A stretch of DNA of 64,000 nt from Gymnothorax reevesii (Eukaryota; Chordata; Actinopteri; Anguilliformes; Muraenidae): assembly GCA_029721435.1 (NCBI GenBank), contig CM056588.1, positions 35,929,930 through 35,993,929 of the forward strand. Reading direction: 5' to 3'. The translations under genes and the position numbers were made by a program. Numbering within the stretch: the stretch's first letter is position 1; every line of letters begins with the position of its first letter. Shown here piece by piece: positions 45,993 through 58,663 of the stretch. A model generated the notes under the pieces. That model had not been told where the DNA came from and searched no databases. It was given only the letters and a program-made list of their open reading frames with translations.

Positions 45993-48048
45993 GGTTGACT
46001 CATCCATCCATTTCTATTTACAACTTCAACAGAGGTTGCCAACCTGATATGTGATACGCACAAGGTGAATTAAATGTTTTTTTATGGCCTTCGGGGATGC
46101 AGCAATTTGTAACAAGAATGACATGCCAATCGACATCTATTTACAACTTTGACATCAGTATCTGTAACAGGCCAGCAAGCTTTGATATAATTTTTTTTTA
46201 CCTCAAAATACGACCAAGACCATTAGCTACCGTGGGATCACACTTGTACCAGTTTATTAAAAAAAAAAAAGAAAAGAAAAACCTGGGTTATTGTACCATG
46301 TATAGTGGGCCACAACAATAAAATCTCTGTGGCTTCAAATTTACTCCAGTACTAGATCGTTGTTCATGCCCCGAAAAAACAGTTTTTACTGGAATTCAGT
46401 TCTAAATATCTTTCCAATGAAAGGCAGGATTCCACACGCCCATCACTAAATTTCGGAAATATGTTGCATAATCTCGCATGCCTTCACGGCCAACTTCACG
46501 CAATCTGATTCATCGCTTCATCACGTTATTTGGACAGACAGAAGGTGAACTTACGTGCGCAGGGTTTGACTTGGACTCGAAAGACTGTTTGGCTTCAAGA
46601 TCACCGAACGGTGGAGGTCGGATCCGCCTGGAACAATATTGCAAACGGCATGATGAGTACGATTCCAAGATTAACAACAGTGTCACTAAAGACTGGTGGA
46701 TACTTTCAATCACTCCTACCAAATCAACGACTAAATTATCTATATTTACCGTGATTAAATACCTGTCTTGACTAAATACAAGCGAAGCGTGATGAGCTGA
46801 AAAGTGTCACATTGGCACGCCCGCCAGCATTTCGCAGAACAGAGCGAGAGTAACTTCCCAACATCGCAATAGATGTTCAGGATGAGAAAAAGTTAATTTA
46901 GTTTGCCTTTGTAAATATCTGTAATACCACAAGAATTTGCATTCGGAAAATTAAGGCTAGTTATAGGCAGTGGAATATTTATCTTCCAGTTAATTCTTGA
47001 TCTTTCGAATAGGGCAAGATAAAATGATGAGATGACTGTTGAGAGCAAACTCAAAACAACTTACTGCTACTTTAAAATAGCTTTTTCTATGCAGCCCATG
47101 CCAGTCTTACCAATTTACGATGTTCCACTTGGCAAGCAGAAGTTACTTCTAACTCATTCGGTGCTCGTTCGTGCTCACACCGGCAGGTTACTCCAACATT
47201 CTTTCGCTCGTCCACCGGCTCGACCCACAAATTCTTTTTTCCATCACTTCTCGAAATCTGCACACAGCATCTTAAAGGAGCTCGTCAACCTCTGAGATTT
47301 GGGCCGATCTTTAATAAATGCTTCTTGTCTCAATGCCTCTCAAGCCTTGTGCGAGGATTCAAATGCATGTCATCAATTCTTTAATTAATTTATTTAAAAG
47401 ACATGTATTTTTAATTTAGATTATTTGTGCTTTATAACTGACTTTGTCTTAATCACTGGCTTAATTTTTTGGTCTGATTATTTGCAAATGACTAGTCTCT
47501 CATTGTAACGGAAAAACAGTAGTTGGCACAGGCTGTTAACTGTCACAATTTGATTTTTTTCCCGCATTTATTCCCCTTTGAACGCAAAGCTGGGGGTTAA
47601 CTTTGAACACTTCACAGACCTTATGGCTGGACGGCACTTGCCTTTAATTTGCACGATGCATCCTGCTGAAGCTCCTAGCAACGAATCTGCTGGTCTTGGT
47701 GCGAGGTCCTTCTCATAGCAACCGCAAACAAAAGGTTGACTGGACCGCGGCACGAAAACAGTTCAGATCCCGAAGACAAACAGACCCAGCGTCCGTGGAA
47801 AAATGGGTGAACTGCGCAATCCCCGTGGGATAAAAGAAAAATTATGAAAGTCCTCATTATGAAATAGGTTGGTAGGCTATGCCGATGTGAAAGTAAAGTG
47901 GATTTTTCAGAATTAAGTGATAGACCTATTATGAAGTAATTTTCCCGACATTTTCTGCCCACTATTAGGCCTATACTGTGGGGTTGCGTCAGATGTTGGC
48001 ATACAAAAAATGATTGCACTCACCTTGTACATATTTCAGCACATTTTA

Positions 48049-49133
48049 CAACTCCAATTCCGAAATAGTTGGGACGAAGTGTATATTGTGAATAAAATCA
48101 ATATGCAATGACTTTCAGATCACGAGTCAATATGTTTTGTCAATAGAACATAGATAACAATTCGAAGGTTGACAGTGAAATATTTCACATTTTTATCCAC
48201 AAAATGAGCTGACAACAGGTCTCAAAAAAGTTGGGACACAGGCAAGAAAGGGCTGAAAAAATTAATATACAAGAGTATCAGCTGAGAGAACATTTAGCAA
48301 GTAATTAAGTTAACTGGCATCAAGTGTGGAACATGATTGGCTATAAAAGGGATGTCTTAGAGAGGCCGAGACTCTCAGAAGCAAAGATGGTCAGAGGCTC
48401 TCCAACCTTGGGTAAAAAAATTGCGGAATACTTTAAAACAATGTTCCTCAAAATCAAATTGCAAAGGCTTTGAAGGTTTCATCATCCACAGTGCATAACA
48501 TCATCAAAAGATTCAGAGAAACTGGAAAAATCTCTGTGCGTAAGGGACAAGGCCAAAGACCTTTACTGGATGCCCGTGATCTTCGGGGCCTGAGACGCCA
48601 CTGCATCACTCACCGGCATGATTCTGTCATTGACATTACTAAATGGGCCCAGGTATACTTCAAAAAACCACTGCCTGTAAACTCAGTCTGCCATGCCATC
48701 CACAGATGCCACCTAAACTCTATCATGCAAAAAGGAAGCCACTGTTGAGCATGATCCAGAAGCGCCACTGTGTTCTGTGGGCCAAGGCTCATTTAATATG
48801 GACAGTAGCAAAGTGGCAAAGTGTCCTGTGGTCAGACGAGTCCAAATTTTTGCATTCTGATTGAAAATCATGGGCGTCGTGCCCTTCGGGCTAAAGAGGA
48901 GAAAGACCACCCCTCCTGTTATCAGCATTCAGTTCAAAAGCCACTATCTCTGATGGTATGGGGATGCATTAGTACATATGTTGTGGGACACTTGCATGTT
49001 TTAAAAAGCACCATGAATGCTTAAAGGTATATAACAGTTTTAGAGCAACATACGCTCCCCTTCAGATGAGATCCATTCCAGGGAAGGCCTTGTGTATTTC
49101 AGCAGGACAATGCAAAACCACATACTGCAGCTA
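48049..49133 (+). mobile_element. Tc1/mariner-like transposon, right end lost
   Basis: Same family as the element at 36459 but on the plus strand. The left end starts after a TA (48047-48048) with CAACTCCAATTCCGAAATAG. The interior matches the first copy through the second catalytic block. The match stops at 49133, where a different Tc1-like element is inserted at a TA. The remaining right part of this copy, including its right inverted repeat, is not found downstream. Confidence 0.88.
48387..49133 (+). pseudogene. Tc1-like transposase fragment
   Basis: An ATG at 48387 opens MVRGSPTLGKKIAEYF-like coding. The helix-turn-helix follows (KVSSSTVHNIIKRFRETG, in an open segment starting 48470), then a frameshift near 48720, then WQSVLWSDESKF with the first catalytic Asp. 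After another shift comes VFQQDNAKPHTAAT with the second catalytic Asp. The third catalytic residue (Glu) is missing because the copy is cut by the next insertion. Confidence 0.85.
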
Positions 49134-49778
49134 CAGTATCTCACAAAAGTGAGTATACCCCTCACATTTCAACAATTAATTTACTATATCTTTTCAAGGG
49201 ACAATGTTACAGAATGAAACTTGAATATATTGTAGAGTTGTTATTGTACAATATGTGTTGCAGTGAATTTTTACTGCACTGTCCAAATAACTGAATAAAC
49301 AGTCACTATTTCCAAAATGGGTGGCAACAAAAGTGAGTACACACCCCAGTTGGTAATGGTCAACCAAGCAATGAAACGTGTCTTATTCATCATGTTCATG
49401 CTTTGTCTGTTTGACAGGACTATATGAGGTTGTATAACCTGTTGAAGGTTTAAATTGTGGTGCTTTGGGTGCAGTGCTCTCATTATGGTCACTGGATTGT
49501 CAACATGACACCTCATGGGAAAGAACTCTCTGAGGATCTGAAAAAGAGATTTGTTGCTCTCCACAAAGATGGTCTAAGCTACAACAAGGTCTGTGAAACT
49601 ATGAAACTGAGCTACAGCACCGTGGCCAAGGTTATCCAGCGGTTTTCCCAGACGGGTTCTACTCGGAACAGGCCTTGTCAGGGTCAACCGAAGAGGTTGA
49701 GTCCTCGTGCTCTGCGTCAGGTGCACAAGTTAGCTTCTGACAACAGACACAGGAGTGCTGGCAGAATTGCTTGTTTGT
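49134..49778 (+). mobile_element. second Tc1-like element, nested in the first and truncated
   Basis: Starts at 49134 with CAGTATCTCACAAAAGTGAG directly after the TA at 49132-49133 of the host transposon. The sequence and transposase differ from the flanking element, so it belongs to another Tc1-like family. It runs into unrelated AT-rich sequence near 49778 with no right inverted repeat, so the right half is deleted together with the rest of the host element. Confidence 0.85.
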
Positions 49779-49801
49779 ATAATTACTCAATTATTAGTTA
49801 A
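49505..49801 (+). pseudogene. N-terminal fragment of a Tc1-like transposase
   Basis: From an ATG at 49505 the frame reads KELSEDLKKRFVALHKDGLS and YNKVCETMKLSYSTVAKVIQ, a paired-like helix-turn-helix. A linker GQPKRLSPRALRQVHKLASD then leads into RHRSAGRIA. After that the frame enters non-homologous sequence and stops. The catalytic domain is absent. The N-terminal frame is intact over about 90 codons, so this copy is younger than the one it sits in. Confidence 0.85.
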
Positions 49802-50720
49802 GGCTTTTTAGTTCTGGAATGTTTGTATTTATACCTTGTACATTCTGCTTCTAAGGAGGTTTTACAGTTTCCGTTATGCTTGGAACACATTTATGTGGAC
49901 TGAAGTAGTTATGTTCAGCATTATACTTTCCACTGCACTAAAGTAGTATACTGACTTTGTGACCCATCCGCCATTGCAGATGTCTTCAACTTCTTCCTCT
50001 GGGGTCAAATCCCCAAAGTTTTCATCTTCAGTCTTTGAAAAATAGCCTAGATTATTTTGAATTCAGATTTGATGAAAGCCTTGGCCAGTTACTATAGATT
50101 TTCTTATTTTGCTTTGGGGGGAAAATATATATTTAAAAATATCTCTGCCAAAATGTAAATTATGCTACTATAAATCTAACATTATATGAAAAAAATATAT
50201 ATATTTCAATTCAACTATCATGAGGGGCAGTGCCCTGAGATGGCAGGACTTGACTGAATGTGTGACCCATGAGATGGTGGGTCTTCTGCCGCAAAGTTGT
50301 AGATTACAGGCAGTGGAAGTTCAGCATTGTATTTCACCACATTTTCTGTCAGCTGCCTCCTCTCATCATTCTGAAAGATGGTGTTTGTCTGACTTCTTCA
50401 TAAAGACGAGAGAGATTTTCCCAGTTTTCACTCAGTTTTTCTGAATTCGCATACAAAGCCTGCAGTCGAATCCAGCCTCTTGCAAAAGCACGAGAGAGGC
50501 GCCTCGACATTACATCCCCATCTGGCGTGAGATAATTGCTTCCAGCTCTTCGGTAGATAATATCAAGGGAGCCCCATATGTATTTGCCTATATAGATTTG
50601 TAATAACAGAAAACAGCCCATCGGTGCAGAAATCGTTGCAGCACCTGTGGATCTTGATATTTTGCCATTTCTCCTGATATGTATCCGATACGCTCCACCA
50701 AAGTTTGGTCAGGAAAGGAA

Positions 50721-50789
50721 TGTCCCCTCGGGTGCGGCAATATTTTTGCGTGCAGGCATACGCTTCCCAGGCATGTCTCGACCAAACAC
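50721..50789 (+). pseudogene. possible single C2H2 zinc finger in an orphan frame
   Basis: The plus-strand frame contains CPLGCGNIFACRHTLPRH followed by VSTKH. This fits C-x3-C-x3-F-x5-L-x2-H-x4-H, the classic C2H2 spacing including the two hydrophobic positions. The enclosing frame is 75 codons (50679-50906) without splice support. The opposite strand is also open here (VERIGYISGEMAKYQDPQVL), so coding direction is undecided. A fossil of a transposon-encoded zinc finger is the most likely explanation. Confidence 0.22.
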
Positions 50790-52109
50790 CCCTATCAGAA
50801 CTGTAACTTTATTCTGCGATGCATTCCCCGCCACACGAGGAATGTTAGCCAACCAGAAAGGTTATCAGTGTATTTACAAACTGAAATGTTAATTTTGTCA
50901 AACTGAGCCATCCTTGTAATAAGAGCCAACTGTAAATCTTTGATCTTGGACCAATGCCATTAAATAGTTGTAAGGAGAATTATTGTCCTCCACACAGTAA
51001 TAACTGCTACCTTGTAGACTCTTTTCTTTCAAAGCCTTCAGTCTTACTCAGTGGATACTGAGGTTGTGGTTCTCATTGCAGATTTGGAGAAACAACAAAA
51101 GAAAATTCTAAATACGGGCCAAAATATTAAAGTTCCGTACGAGCATGATATAAATGCCTTTGAGAACATAAAGCTGTGATGAACATGTTTTGGATAAAAA
51201 ACTTAGACGCCCGAGGCTTGTTGTCAATAACAGTTGTTTTTGACGTTATTTCTTGTAATTATCATGAAAATACTGCCCATGAATTTAGCTAGATTGGATC
51301 GTTCCTCAAGCTAAATATTCATTGGCCTCTCCCACCACCCCATCTTACTTCTCATTGGTTCTTGACTGTATGAGACTTATACTTTTAGAGCCCAATTCTT
51401 TGTGCCTCCCTGATCTGAGGCTACAGGGGAAACAAACAGTACTCAGAAAAATAAATACAGTGAATCAGATAAAAACAAGACCCCCAATACTAAAAGAAAC
51501 CTCATAAAAAAAACAACATGCAAATCAAACAAGAAGGAAAGTTGTGAAAGCGGGGGAAAAACCACAAGAACACGCAGTCATTCTGTCAGACCTGAACGGA
51601 ACGAACCCCAATCCCCACTCAGAACCATACCTCAGTCCTCTGGAGACTGCATGCCAGTATGTGCCCACTGCTGCCTGTCACTCCTCTAACTATAACTGAG
51701 CTGTGAGATGGAAACACCACCTCTATTGGCCCTGCCTCTGTCCAGTAATTAAACACTTTGAGGGCCTGTCTCTCCTGGCCCGCACACACACAAAGGGGAT
51801 TTGAAAAAGCAAAGTTTCAGTGGTCCAATAACATATCTGCACTAATCTCCAGATAATATTGGTGAAAATTAGATGTCCTTCATGGAATACTGAGCAGTTT
51901 TTGTTTCTGATTCCGGCAAGTCTGGTATGAAGAGGGCTTTGAACCTCATGGTGTGTTGGCTGCAGTCACCTACATCGCTATAGCTTTTTTAATCAAAAAG
52001 AAAATTTCTATGTTTAGGTTTCATTTATTCACCCACCAGTTCTATCTACCAATAACATAGCTCAGATTTACCCACTTCCAGGAATACCAGCCCTCTACAT
52101 TCCATTTAC

Positions 52110-52140
52110 GCACATGCACACACACACGCACACACACACA
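52110..52140. repeat. (CA)n microsatellite
   Basis: About 12 CA units with one CG. Confidence 0.93.
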
Positions 52141-53600
52141 AATTTGTGATTTAAATGCATCAGTCCCTTTGCCACATTGACAGCTTTCACTCAGAGCTTC
52201 CTGTGCATTCTGGGATTCCCATGTTAACTGACAGGCAGATTGCAGAAGTGCTTGCATCTCCTGTCCACTGTCACTCCTTTAGCATGGAGACCCTCAATAT
52301 CCCCCACCCACCAAAAAAATTGCAGGGCAGGTCGCAGCTCGCTCAGGATAACAGACATTCCGAAGGCGTTCACCTGCTTCCAGCATCAGTCTCCATGTGA
52401 GAGGGCGGGGTTACACCTGAGGAATCCTTCCCAAACAACGCTGTCCTGAAGCACTGCCTTGGCACCAGCCCAAACACCGTGGCAGTGCATATGGGTCTAG
52501 TCTGGGGAAGGCTGTTATGATCCGAGGTGAACAGAATTAGCCGAGAGCACAACAGACATTCCCTGCATTAATTAGCTCAGTAAATTGCTTGTTCCATTCT
52601 CCAATTGAGCAGGAATTTATGCATCACGCAACTAGCACCAATTGGATGTAACTGCACATGGATTACCCAACCCAATTCCTAGAATTCTGTTGTTCTGCGG
52701 GTTAACGGGCCAACATTATCGACAGCACGCCTCATTCAACTGTTAAAGCACAGCTGCCCAACCCTGTTCCTGAAGATATACATTCCTGTTATTTTTCTCT
52801 CCAACAACAATCACAAAGTACAGCTCATTCAATGGCAAGAGATTGAGTGACTAATTTCTATAATCAGAAGAGCTATGTTAATGATAAAATGGATGAGAGG
52901 GCGGGTCCTCTTTCCCATAGCTAATCTGCTTTAAGTACTCAATGTGTTTTTTTTTCCTGTTCCTGTGCACACAGTGTTATTTCCCAGTTGCTTATAACTA
53001 AAGTAAATGGAAATGTCTCTTCAAATATTGCTTTTGTGACCAATGAAATGAAATTGTCAAATTTAGCCATTTTCCAGAACATAAAAGGAAGATTCAGTGC
53101 TGACTTATTGATAGCAAATTTTCTAGAGCTTTCTAGAATGTTGCACAACTTCCAAGAAGTTTCAAGAATTGTTGTGTTCTGGGGTCCTGGCCTTTGGCCA
53201 GGACAGTATTGTTGATGGTTTTAACAGTTTCATGTTCAAGATTTCATAGTTCATAGTTCATGTCACAGTTTTAACAGTTTCTTGTATTAGGATTACGCAT
53301 TTCATAGTTCACATTCATTGTCCATGTTTTTACTTTTCCATGTTTTTGTTTTTGCCAGGTCTGCCAAGCCACTCCACCGCTTGTCTGCGTTCCGCCCTGC
53401 GCCTTCGTTGTTGCACATTTCAGAGCTCTGGTTGGCTTTGGTATTTCCCTCTTCCTTCTGTGCTGTGCTGATTTGGGGCTGTCTGAGCTTAATTGACAAT
53501 TAACTGTTTTTAAGTTACTAACATTTACTAACACTCACTGGGTGGTGTAATTCTTAGATAGGCACATTACTAATACTACTAATTTAGACAGGGAGTTTGT

Positions 53601-54221
53601 TGTCATGATTCCTGCTTTGCTATTTCAAGATCTTGCTGTGCTTTTCTGTTCTGAACATTCATGCTGCTTTCAAACTGCATACTTAATTGGTACTTAGGCT
53701 GAGCACGCTCATTCTCTTAATGAGCAAGTCTTGTCATCCTATCTCTGTCCATGTCATGATCTTGCCATGCCTCTTGTTTCTCCTTCTCCAGGTGTTGCCC
53801 CTCATGTGTTCTGATTTCTTAGCCTTTATCTGGATGCGGTGGAAGTCGGCTGGCAGACAGTGTCTCAAGTTTTGTTCCAAGGTCATGTTCCCAAGTTCTT
53901 GCGCAAGCGCATGTTCAAGTCTTTTGCGGTTCATTACCATAGTCTTTCTATATAGCGTTTTGTTTTCCTAGCCCAGTCTAGTTATTATAGCCATAGTCTT
54001 GTTATTTATTTTTGTTCTTGGATTTCTGCCTGGAGTTTCCAGTGGTGTGGGGTTTTTTGTTCTTGCTGTTTTTGCTCTTTAGTTCATAGCTCTGTGAAGC
54101 TCACCTTAGTTTGTATTTTGCAACCCTTTGGGCCGCGTTTTTTGTTGGCCCTCGTGCCTGTTAGTTTTATTAAACTCCTCATTCCCCTTCACCTCGCTTC
54201 TGGTGTCTACCTGATCTCACA
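53601..54221 (+). repeat. solo-LTR-like repeat
   Basis: Starts TGTCATGATTCC and ends about CTGATCTCACA. It is T-rich throughout, with AGTTTTATTAAACTCCTCAT near the end, a pattern common in LTRs of fish Gypsy-type elements. No target duplication or internal region was seen, so the call rests on style only. Confidence 0.35.
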
Positions 54222-54501
54222 TCAAGAATTTTCTTAGGATGTTGTAGAACTTAAATTTTAAAGGGTCCTGAAATTTTTCTCGCTTGTATGTGAGCTTGCA
54301 ATGTATGTGGCCATTTATCAAAACAAGAGCAAAGAGTTATTCTGTGACAGCATCTGCTAAAATCCATGAAGCCTACAAGGTATATTTTGAATGCCTGTCG
54401 GGGACAACACAAATTCTGGGCACCTCATTTTACCCATGAGCACTGCAAAAAAAAAAACTCGAAAGTAATTCAGAATTTTTGCTCACTTGAATAAGAACAT
54501 T

Positions 54502-54564
54502 TGTCATGATCCTTGTACTATGCCATGGCATGTCTTGTGTTTTGCCCTTTGCCATAGCCCATGT
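54502..54564 (+). repeat. LTR-like fragment left of the hAT insertion
   Basis: Begins TGTCATGATCCTTGTACTAT like the repeat at 53601 and is cut by the hAT element at 54565. It appears to continue after 55125 (taagttaacattccccgg). Confidence 0.35.
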
Positions 54565-55116
54565 CAGTGGTTCTGAAATTCGGTCCTGGCGCCCCCCTGT
54601 GTATGCTGGTTTTCGTTCCAGCCGCAACTGCAATTCTCAGATTTTACCAAGCTGTTGATTTGTTTTAATTAGGTGCATTTATGCAAATATCCACAGTTTC
54701 CTCATTGGTAAAACCCGACAATTTACTTGGCAAACAATGGAGTCACACCTGCTGTGTTTTCTGTTTTTATTTGGTTCAGGCAGGTTATTTGGGAAAAACT
54801 CAAAACACCTGCATTCAGAAACCTAATTTGGAGCTTATTGATTTTCTGAGTCTAATTTGATCTGTTTAAAATTATCACCTGAAAATCCCAGCAATATTGA
54901 AAATTAAGCACAAGATGTTCAAGGATTTTTATTCTCCATAGCAGAATGGATGTGTCCATCCAAATGTGACTTAAGATGGTAAATGAATACTCTAAACATG
55001 GAATGCTGCTAATTAAGACAAAGTAACAGCTTATTAAGATCGTAGAATTGCAGTTGTGGCTGGAACAAAAACCAGCATACACAGGGGGGCGCCAGGACCG
55101 AATTTGAGAACCACTG
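54565..55116. mobile_element. hAT-type foldback element
   Basis: 552-bp element with long inverted ends. The left starts CAGTGGTTCTGAAATTCGGT and the right, on the minus strand, starts CAGTGGTTCTCAAATTCGGT; the arms pair for about 70 bp (…CAGCATACACAGGGGGGCGC). A perfect 8-bp duplication GCCCATGT flanks it (54557-54564 and 55117-55124). There is no transposase. It is inserted in an LTR-like repeat. Confidence 0.93.
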
Positions 55117-55559
55117 GCCCATGTTAAGTTAACATTCCCCGGTTTATGTATCATTCCATTTATCTGCCTTGCACCTTGTCTCCCCAGTCTTGTCATGTAT
55201 TTTGTTACAGCCCGCCTCCTGAACTCCGTGCCACATTTTCAGGTAATTTAATGGTTTCTAGATTTCTAATTGTTCCTCCTTAATCTGTCGCTTCCATCGT
55301 CTTGCTTTTCTGTCATTACTAACAGTTTTATTTTTGTAAATTACTAACATTGTATATTTATTCAAATTTACTAACTTGCACTTTGGGATTGTATAGCTGC
55401 ACTTCACGAACGTAACTAATGAATTCTCAGCACTCGCCCTGCTCTGGTCTCCACCTCTTGCTTCAGTTCGCTTTGCTGGCTTTCCGCGAACCTTCGCAAA
55501 CTTACTAATTACTATCCTGTTTTCATGATCTGTGCACATTAGAACTCCCTGACCGGAAA

Positions 55560-56140
55560 CGTTGGTTTTGTCATAGATGTGATCCTTGCCCGTGTTTTGG
55601 CTTTTGCCAATTCATGTGGTTTGGGGCTGCCTCGTGTGCTCCGTTGTTAATTAGTCTGATCCCGCTCACCTGTTTCCTATTACAGCACGTGATTCTTCCC
55701 AGTGTATTTAAGCTGTCCTGCTCCAGCACTCGGCGTTAGAACGTTTCTCCTTGCTAGCTTGTTTTTACCTTGAGGTTCATAGTGAGTATACGTCTGACTG
55801 AACTGTCCTTGATTTTTGATTCTGTCTCTGCCATATCTGTTCCTGTCTACTGTACTTCTTTTTGCCTGACCTGGATTTGTGTTTCTTTTCCCCCTGGATT
55901 TTGACACTGCTGAATTGTGTACTGTAGCCTGCCATTACTTTTTTTGCGCACCGACCCTCTCTTTGCCCGACCTGGATTTGTGTGTTTGCTGCCCTGTTAC
56001 CAAATTGGCTGTCCTCTGGATTCTGAGACTGTCTCCTGTATTGTGTACTGGTGCCTGCCACCTGTTAGTGCCCTCTTATCCAATAGTCTGGTTATATTGG
56101 ATTTCTCCTGTCTCGCAAGTGGTTCCTGTACGGACTGTTA
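55560..56140 (+). repeat. LTR-like or other pyrimidine-rich interspersed repeat
   Basis: T/C-rich sequence with a CACCTGTTTCC...GTATTTAAGC segment (55669-55710) resembling an LTR promoter, followed by two copies of a GACCTGGATTTGTGT phrase (55868 and 55969). Open frames here are frames through low-complexity text. Confidence 0.35.
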
Positions 56141-58131
56141 AATTACACACAAAATTTGATCTTTACTCAGACATTAATAATCCCACATTCAGTTTTTACA
56201 CAGAAAATGGGTGAATACTGATATTTCATTATCCAGGTTACAAAAGCAAAGTATGAGGGGAATGATGGGTATTCAATTCTTTTTACTACAGAAGCAATAA
56301 AAACATGCACTATCCAGGAACAAAATTGGGTTAGATTGTGTTATTGGCCACTTGCAAGGGAAGTTTGTTGCCACTGTTACTCTGGAGTCGAGTGCATTAC
56401 AGGGGGTCCTTAGTGTCAATGCAAAGTCAAACCAGGAGGTATTAAGAAACTTAAATACAAACCCAAAACAATCTCTGGCCAATCAAGAGGGCTCTCACTG
56501 CACACTGTCTGAGCCAGTCAAAGGCCAATAAACCAAAAAAAAATGCTGAAGATTCTCTCCCTGGCAAAAATTGGGCCAAGTGGCAGAATATGAAGCTGTT
56601 AACAAATCATTTGGCAAGAATTGAGAACCTCCGATGGGATAGCTTTCCCTTTTAATTTTTGTTAAACGTGTTTACTGCTTGTCACAGAGCTGAAATAACA
56701 TCTGATCATTCTGGCAGAGAGAACTTCAAATCAGTAGTTGGATGCAAGCCTTTCAACAATATGCTCCAGTTCTCTAAAGCTCAGCTTCACAGTGAAGCAG
56801 TTTCCAGATTTTTTTTTTTTTTTTTTTTTTCCTAAACAGGTCATTGCAAAGGGTAACCACAAATGGCACCATAAATCTCAGTGCATTTGTTCAATCCTTG
56901 CCAATTTTCGGACTATTAATTGTTCAGATTAAAAGATCATTTATCCCCTTATTACTATTGCCCAGGACTGTAGATTGAAAAAGAATACGGGTAACTCCAG
57001 AAAGTGCATCATCCTCTCAACTGGTGTCTTCAATTCATGGAAGTCAGGGAACTGTTGTAACTTGTAGATGGTACCCTCTAGTGGTGGGAAATTAATTACT
57101 GATTGACTTAAAGGAGCAGTGTAACGATTATTGCGCAAGCTCAATTTTGAACGACATTTTTTTTTTTTTTTTTTTTTTGAAAGCCGCTCAACCTGAAGTC
57201 GAAATCCAGAAGGTATTTTCATTCTAACATTAATTGCAATGGAAACCAGCTAACATTCTTCGAATCCCTTGGCTAAAGCTTTTAAACAGCGCTTTGAATC
57301 CACGAAGCTCCTTAATATAATTCCGGCGTAAAGAAACATATATAAATGCAACACAAAGACGGATTGGTAAGGATGGGATCAAATTATCACTTGCAGTCAA
57401 AAAGATTCACTTTCTTGGGATGTACGTTATGAGCAAGGGCGGTAATCGTGCACAGCTCCTTTACTGTGCCGAGTAATAACTGAGGTAGTCTAATGTGGTA
57501 CTCAATAAGACACAACATGATTAATTGACATTACGTTTTGTTGTGATAAGGAAATCAAATGTATTGCTGGCTGCTACATCTAAAGGACCGCTTCTTTTAA
57601 AGGGCCAGAGCGTTAATTCTTGTTGAGAAGATTCTTAGGACATTACTTTTCTGTCCAAATAATCCTAATCTTACCATAATCAAACCTGGGTCAGATATCA
57701 TCTTGGTGAAGTAGTTTGTTAAACTTAACCTACTCATCCGAAACAGGCGGATGGACGGGTGATCGCTATTGCAATACTCCCTGCTCTACTTTTTGGCAGG
57801 GATTATAAATGATTACACTTGCTAAACAATATTATTCATTTATTTTCATTACTTGACCCAGATCTGATCAAGCCTTTTCACTGAACACCGATTGGCCCAG
57901 GAACTAGACGAATCTGTGCGCACGTTTCATTTGCTCTGGCAGATGTCCCCCTCCATTCAAACAGATTTCTATCCAAGTTCTGGTCCGACCATCATAACCA
58001 TTCACCTAATATGGGGCAGATTTGATATGAAGTATTTTTGTAAATGTGAACTGAGGGGCTTGCTACCCGAGTAATGTCATTTGACACAATATTGCAACCA
58101 GAATTGAAGCACAATGTGGAGGTGGGTAGAA
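56141..58131. other. low-copy sequence, no gene seen
   Basis: Two long T runs. 57380-57620 is repeat-free and could be conserved non-coding. No exon. Confidence 0.4.
56809..56830. repeat. T22 homopolymer
   Basis: Uninterrupted T run. A second, about 20 T, lies at 57159-57178. Confidence 0.95.
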
Positions 58132-58663
58132 CCATAGACTGTATTAAAAGATGGACAAAGCAACCGCGATGTCACCCACTGGTTTCAGTATACCATTTAG
58201 GAAGCCTCGATTTTGGCAATTTGAACAGCGCCATTTTGTCATTTTGAAACCGGATGTGATTCCTATTGGACAAGAGTGTGAATTGAAGATCCTGGGAGGA
58301 GCAAGGGGTGGTTCTACGAGTGAATCTGACCATATCTGATGAGGATAGCCACGCCCCTAAAGCATACTCTGGCTTTATCCTTTATTCTAGTCTATTTGGG
58401 ACCATAGTTTACAAAAATGAACATCATGATGTATATCGAATGAGACTTGAAACTTGTGATATGTAAAATAATGTGGAAAATCATTATTGAAATTAATCAG
58501 GTAGGATCATTTTCTCAGACTTCGATGGGATTGAACTTTTTTTCTCCAACCACCAACATCACCATCTGCTGGCCAATAAATAGAATGCAATTTTTAGAGA
58601 TTTCTGCATTGGCCTCACTTTTTAGATCCGGGTGCTGCGTTCATCTTTTAATACAGTCCATGG
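58132..58663. mobile_element. foldback DNA element of unassigned superfamily
   Basis: 532-bp element whose ends are inverted: left CCATAGACTGTATTAAAAGA and right (minus strand) CCATGGACTGTATTAAAAGA. No clear target duplication was seen. The interior is non-coding. Short host repeats would not give such long matching ends, so transposon origin is likely. Confidence 0.75.

Larger units (their letters stand above)
44886..48048. other. low-copy sequence, unexplained
   Basis: 45980-47340 holds several overlapping plus-strand frames (for example 97 codons at 46478) with fairly even codon use but no motif or splice structure. It may be an eroded mobile element; I do not recognise it. Confidence 0.35.
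49802..53600. other. low-copy sequence, no firm gene
   Basis: AT-rich. Contains the possible zinc finger at 50721 and short frames around 50350-50790 on both strands. Confidence 0.4.

Noticed and set aside
50349..50785. Two minus-strand frames as exons of a gene
   Set aside because: No acceptor/donor pair joins them in phase, and the plus strand is equally open.
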